This document shows, in pieces, positions 20,521 through 23,335 of a DNA stretch of 23,335 nucleotides (positions within the stretch are counted from its first letter, which is position 1; each line of letters starts with the position of its first letter). The notes below the pieces were generated by a model that was not told where the DNA came from, ran no database searches, and was given only the letters and a program-made list of their open reading frames with translations. The translations under genes and the position numbers were made by a program. Source of the stretch: Acidimicrobiaceae bacterium (GTDB lineage: Bacteria; Actinomycetota; Acidimicrobiia; Acidimicrobiales; Ilumatobacteraceae); contig CANLHV010000007.1 in the NCBI GenBank assembly GCA_947490975.1, positions 1-23,335 of the forward strand, given 5' to 3'.

Positions 20521-22023
20521 ATGCCAACACTTGTTGAGATTGCACATGAGTACAGCAATCTTGATGAGTCGTCGCTAGAACATTTAAATTCTCTGCTTTC
20601 TGAGTGGGGCATGCTCGCCGATTTTTGCTTTGCCGACATGTTGCTCTATCTGCCGACACAAGACTCGCAATTCATCGTCGCAGCGCAAGTGCGTGCCGCA
20701 ACTGGTCAGACGCTTTATGACACAGACCTTGTTGGCGTTGTCGCCGACCCTAACGAGCGGGTGATGATTGACGATGCCTACAGGTCAGAAAAAGTAACAA
20801 CCGGCGAAATCAGAGTTGATGCGATCGCTGAGCCGATTAATTTGATGGCGATACCTGTCAGATTCGAAGATCGAATAATCGCAGTGTTGACCCGCGAATG
20901 GTCGCAACGCACGGGTCGAAAGCCAGGTCAACTTGAGAGAACTTATCTGGCGATCTTTGAAGTTTTTGCGAAGATGATTTCAACAGGGTTGTTTCCGTTT
21001 GATGGTCGTGGCGCAGATGCGACAGTCGCACCGCGAGTGGGCGATGGTGTTGTCGTGCTCGATGCCGACACGCGGGTGCGTTATGCATCACCAAATGCGG
21101 TGTCGGCAATGCATCGTGTCGGCATTAGCGCCAACGCTGTCGGTCAAACATTGGCAGAACTTGGTATCGCTGAGACTGCTGCACGCCATGCATTCGAGAG
21201 ACTTGAACCAGTCGTCGAAGAGTTTGAACAGACCGCAGATGTAACTCTGCTGACGCGAACTATTCCGACGCTGAAGCGAACAGGTCGACAAGTTTCAGTG
21301 ACTGGTGGTGTTGTGTTGCTACGCGATGTCTCAGAACTTCGACGACGCGATCGATTGCTATTGACAAAAGACGCGACGATTCGCGAGATTCACCACCGTG
21401 TTAAAAATAATTTGCAGACAATTTCGTCTTTGCTGAGATTGCAGGTTCGTCGGCTCAAGAGCGAAGAGGCGATCTCGGCAATCACAGAGTCTGTACGTCG
21501 CATTCGAACGATTGCACTCGTTCATGAAACTCTCTCGCGTGAGGCTGGTGAAGACATTTCGTTTATCGAGATCGTGCGACCGCTATTGCGATTGGTTGAA
21601 GAGGGTTTGCAGTCGGCTGATCGGCCTGTGAAATTTAGTGTTATCGGCGACGGTGGTCGACTGCCAGCGACAATTGCGACACCGCTTTCTGTTGTGATCC
21701 TTGAGTTATTGCAAAATGCGGTTGACCACGGGTTTCCAGAGGGTAGCAAAGGTGGTTCGGTGCTTGTCACACTTGGGCAATCTGATGATGGTCAATTAAA
21801 CGTGCGCGTTATAAACAACGGGCAAGGTTTGAAATCTGATTTTGAAATGGCGAAAGTAACTGGGCTTGGGCTGTCGATCGTGCGCACGTTGGTGACGACC
21901 GAGTTGGCGGGCACCATTCAGATGCGAGCGGCAACGGTTACTGATTCAACAAAAGATCTGAAGATTGCTAGCGACGGCGAAGGTACGGTCGTTGACCTAG
22001 TAATACCGATCGTCGGTGAATAG
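20521..22023 (+). CDS. pdtaS: PdtaS-like sensor histidine kinase
   Basis: 500-aa cytoplasmic kinase, nearly the same length as mycobacterial PdtaS (about 500 aa). An N-terminal GAF-like domain (about 5-155) and a PAS domain (about 170-275; VVVLDADTRVRYAS, TGGVVLLRDVSEL) precede a HisKA_2 dimerisation helix with IREIHHRVKNNLQT (288-300). The phospho-acceptor is probably H292. A HATPase domain with N-box ELLQNAVDH (395-403) and GLGLSIV (448-454) ends the protein. There is no membrane helix. In mycobacteria it phosphorylates PdtaR, an ANTAR RNA-binding antiterminator; no pdtaR is in the window. The convergent whiB1-like neighbour repeats the mycobacterial Rv3219/Rv3220c arrangement, which strongly supports orthology. 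Confidence 0.92.
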   Translation: MPTLVEIAHEYSNLDESSLEHLNSLLSEWGMLADFCFADMLLYLPTQDSQFIVAAQVRAATGQTLYDTDLVGVVADPNERVMIDDAYRSEKVTTGEIRVDAIAEPINLMAIPVRFEDRIIAVLTREWSQRTGRKPGQLERTYLAIFEVFAKMISTGLFPFDGRGADATVAPRVGDGVVVLDADTRVRYASPNAVSAMHRVGISANAVGQTLAELGIAETAARHAFERLEPVVEEFEQTADVTLLTRTIPTLKRTGRQVSVTGGVVLLRDVSELRRRDRLLLTKDATIREIHHRVKNNLQTISSLLRLQVRRLKSEEAISAITESVRRIRTIALVHETLSREAGEDISFIEIVRPLLRLVEEGLQSADRPVKFSVIGDGGRLPATIATPLSVVILELLQNAVDHGFPEGSKGGSVLVTLGQSDDGQLNVRVINNGQGLKSDFEMAKVTGLGLSIVRTLVTTELAGTIQMRAATVTDSTKDLKIASDGEGTVVDLVIPIVGE

Positions 22024-22046
22024 CTAGTTTGGCGATGTATTAGGGC

Positions 22047-22349
22047 TTAGGCCATTAGTCGCGCGTTGCGACGTTCGGCTGCTCGACGTCGACGAATATC
22101 TCGGCGCTCATCTTCTGACTTGCCACCCCAGATGCCCCAATCTTGGTTTGTCTCGAGAGCAAAGTCGAGGCACTTGCCACGAACTGTGCACTCATCGCAA
22201 ACTGTTTTCGCTTCTGAAATTTGAATCAGTGCTTGGCCAGTTGTGCCAATTGGGAAGAACAATTCAGGATCAGTGTCTTTACAAGAAGCGTTTCGCCTCC
22301 ACGAATAGTCTGCAGAACCGAGAGCCAGGCTTGTCGCGAGAAAAGACAT
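22047..22349 (-). CDS. whiB1: WhiB-family Fe-S transcriptional regulator (WhiB1-like)
   Basis: 100 aa. Four conserved cysteines C23, C51, C54, C60 (C-x27-C-x2-C-x5-C) bind a [4Fe-4S] cluster sensitive to O2 and NO. DPELFFP (27-33) and the GIWGG turn (72-76) are present, followed by a strongly basic C-terminal tail (DIRRRRAAERRNAR) for DNA contact. WhiB1 proteins bind the primary sigma factor region 4. The N-terminal 16 residues before the first tryptophan are longer than in mycobacterial WhiB1. ATG 22349 is supported by AAGGGG (22357-22362) 7 nt upstream on the - strand. Convergent with the PdtaS-like gene, as in mycobacteria. Confidence 0.94.
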   Translation of the reverse strand: MSFLATSLALGSADYSWRRNASCKDTDPELFFPIGTTGQALIQISEAKTVCDECTVRGKCLDFALETNQDWGIWGGKSEDERRDIRRRRAAERRNARLMA

Positions 22350-22399
22350 TTATAAACCCCTTATTACAAAATTGTGATTTCTTGTTCTATCTTCGCCTC

Positions 22400-22428
22400 A
22401 CACTAGAGAGCAATTGTTGGGTTCACAA
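22400..22428 (-). promoter_or_regulatory. Promoter of the whiB gene
   Basis: TTGTGA (22423-22428) and TAGTGT (22400-22405) on the - strand are separated by exactly 17 nt. Transcription would begin around 22393, leaving a leader of about 44 nt that contains the AAGGGG ribosome site. Confidence 0.5.
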
Positions 22429-22440
22429 TACTTTGTAGAC

Positions 22441-22470
22441 AATTTTTTAAATATATATTTTTTATTTTTT
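22441..22470. other. 30-nt pure A/T tract between whiB and the phosphodiesterase gene
   Basis: Every base from 22441 to 22470 is A or T, mostly T-runs on +. It lies upstream of both divergent genes, just behind the whiB -35, and could act as an UP element or a bend. Elsewhere in the gap I see only the whiB promoter and a weak TAGCCT at 22497-22502, 6 nt before the GTG of the next gene. Confidence 0.6.
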
Positions 22471-22508
22471 GTGTCCGTCGGAGAGTTTTCTTCTTGTAGC
22501 CTGCGGGC

Positions 22509-23204
22509 GTGACCCAAGTTATGGCACACCGCGGTGCTTCCAAGGTCGAACTCGAAAATACAACGCTGGCATTTGCGCGCGCTCTTGAAATGGGTGCAGA
22601 TGCCGTCGAACTTGATGTACGCAGATGTGGTTCGGGCGAATTAGTTATACATCATGATCCAAAGTTGAGTGATGGTCGCACGATTTTTTTTGTTGACAAA
22701 AGAGATTTGCCGACTCACATACCGACTTTGGCCGAGGCGCTCGACGCATGTGGGTCGATGTGGGTAAATATTGAAATTAAAAATGACCCTAAAGAGCCCG
22801 ATTTCGACTCACAAGAGGTAACGACTCGAAAAGTTGTCGACTTTTTGGGCGAACGAGGCTCGCTAGATCGCTGGCTCATTTCGTCTTTTCGACGTGAGAC
22901 CGTTGATCTGATTCGCAGCCTGATGCCAGAGCTGAAGACGGCTTGGCTAGTGATGACGATTGACGACGCACAGCTTGAGAATGTTGCGAGCGCGATGGTT
23001 AGTCAAGGCCACACCGCGTTGCATCCGTGGGTTAAGCAACTGAGTCGGCGCATGGTCGATGTCTTTCATCGCCACGGTTTGCAGATCAACACTTGGACTT
23101 GCGACGATCCGAGAAGAATGCGCGAACTAGTTGAGTGGCAAGTCGACGGCATTTGCACCAACGTGCCTGACATCGCCCTGCAAGTCGTCAACGCGACGCA
23201 CTAA
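22509..23204 (+). CDS. Glycerophosphodiester phosphodiesterase family protein
   Basis: 231-aa GDPD TIM-barrel enzyme that cleaves glycerophosphodiesters to glycerol-3-phosphate and an alcohol. Catalytic residues are all in place: His7-Arg8 in AHRGAS, ENTT (15-18), Glu34 and Asp36 in VELDVR, His49 in IHHDP, and Glu89/Lys91 in NIEIKND. No signal peptide, so cytoplasmic. GTG 22509 is the start because the catalytic HRGAS is only six residues in; no clear Shine-Dalgarno lies close, and the candidate -10 6 nt upstream would suggest a leaderless mRNA. It converges with the lipid-kinase-like gene with 6 nt between stops, both pointing to phospholipid turnover. Confidence 0.92.
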   Translation: MTQVMAHRGASKVELENTTLAFARALEMGADAVELDVRRCGSGELVIHHDPKLSDGRTIFFVDKRDLPTHIPTLAEALDACGSMWVNIEIKNDPKEPDFDSQEVTTRKVVDFLGERGSLDRWLISSFRRETVDLIRSLMPELKTAWLVMTIDDAQLENVASAMVSQGHTALHPWVKQLSRRMVDVFHRHGLQINTWTCDDPRRMRELVEWQVDGICTNVPDIALQVVNATH

Positions 23205-23210
23205 TAATTT

Positions 23211-23335
23211 TTAGACGATTATTGGTTTGACGAGGCGAAGGGCGTCGGGGCAGTGCTCGATGTGCAGTGAAGTCTGTTCGCCGAGATAGTCGCCATCAAG
23301 TTGATACGGAAACGGAGTTGCAAAATTGATCTTGA
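23211..23335 (-). CDS. Diacylglycerol/lipid kinase family protein, 3' end (partial)
   Basis: Only the last 40 codons are in the window, running in from the right edge to TAA at 23211-23213. The visible PFPYQLDGDYLG followed by a short strand and PDALRLVKPI is the usual C-terminus of the DAGK_cat/YegS-type lipid kinases, in which the QxDGE/D element closes the substrate domain. Any catalytic glycine motif lies outside the window. Pairing with a phosphodiesterase fits a lipid-recycling context. Confidence 0.72.
   Translation of the reverse strand, partial: KINFATPFPYQLDGDYLGEQTSLHIEHCPDALRLVKPIIV

Noticed and set aside
1..23335. CRISPR arrays, tRNA/rRNA genes, IS elements, prophage or attachment sites
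   Set aside because: Gaps between genes are all under 160 nt. No direct repeat series, cloverleaf, transposase or integrase motif was seen in any frame.

Overview
The window looks like a piece of an actinobacterial chromosome, most likely an aquatic, moderately low-GC member of the Acidimicrobiia. The phylum call rests on a WhiB-type Fe-S regulator next to a PdtaS-type sensor kinase, a DUF3107 protein, a DtxR/IdeR regulator, a Mrp-type Fe-S ATPase without the CxxC motif, and a HelD-type RNA polymerase helicase. The class is inference, mainly from a System I (Ccm) cytochrome c maturation operon combined with these genes. Genes are tightly packed, with many 1-4 nt start/stop overlaps. No gene-free stretch exceeds 160 nt, and I found no tRNA, rRNA, IS element, CRISPR array or long repeat.

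Layout. (1) 1-2666: edge of a nonulosonic (sialic-type) acid cluster. A gene end, a CMP-sialic acid synthetase and a 2-hydroxyacid dehydrogenase lie on +. They converge with zero spacing on a NeuB-type synthase on - that lacks its usual C-terminal SAF domain. (2) 2689-4487 (-): FAH-family hydrolase, a hypothetical protein with a charged tail and a probable leaderless promoter, and a cold shock protein. (3) 4591-6065 (-): two coupled exported proteins, a lipoprotein with an NTF2-like C-terminus and a secreted PKD-like protein. (4) 6181-8307 (+): HelD/HelR-like helicase. (5) 8323-9826 (-): two-TM protein, iron/manganese regulator and small helical lipoprotein, probably one operon. (6) 9859-17035 (+): a crotonase homologue without catalytic glutamates, then ccmA, B, C, D, E, F, G, H and a ccmI-like gene. 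This is an apparently complete System I pathway: heme export by CcmABCD, the CcmE heme chaperone, CcmF ligation, and CcmG/H thiol handling with a TPR protein. (7) 17039-18185: SixA-type phosphatase (-) and a sulfite-oxidase-like molybdoprotein (+). (8) 18213-20202: a SufR-like Fe-S sensing repressor divergent from mrp with only 40 nt between them. (9) 20271-22349: DUF3107, a PdtaS-like histidine kinase and a convergent WhiB1-like regulator. (10) 22509-end: a glycerophosphodiester phosphodiesterase and the 3' end of a lipid-kinase-like gene.

The central theme is iron, heme and Fe-S metabolism. Ccm, a DtxR-family regulator, a SufR-like repressor, Mrp and a WhiB protein all lie within about 14 kb. 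I found no clear novel defence or mobile system. The most interesting leads are the degenerate crotonase fused translationally to the ccm operon, the unlisted ccmD gene, the SufR/mrp control region, a recurrent -10-like hexamer placed for leaderless transcripts, and the coupled exported-protein pair.
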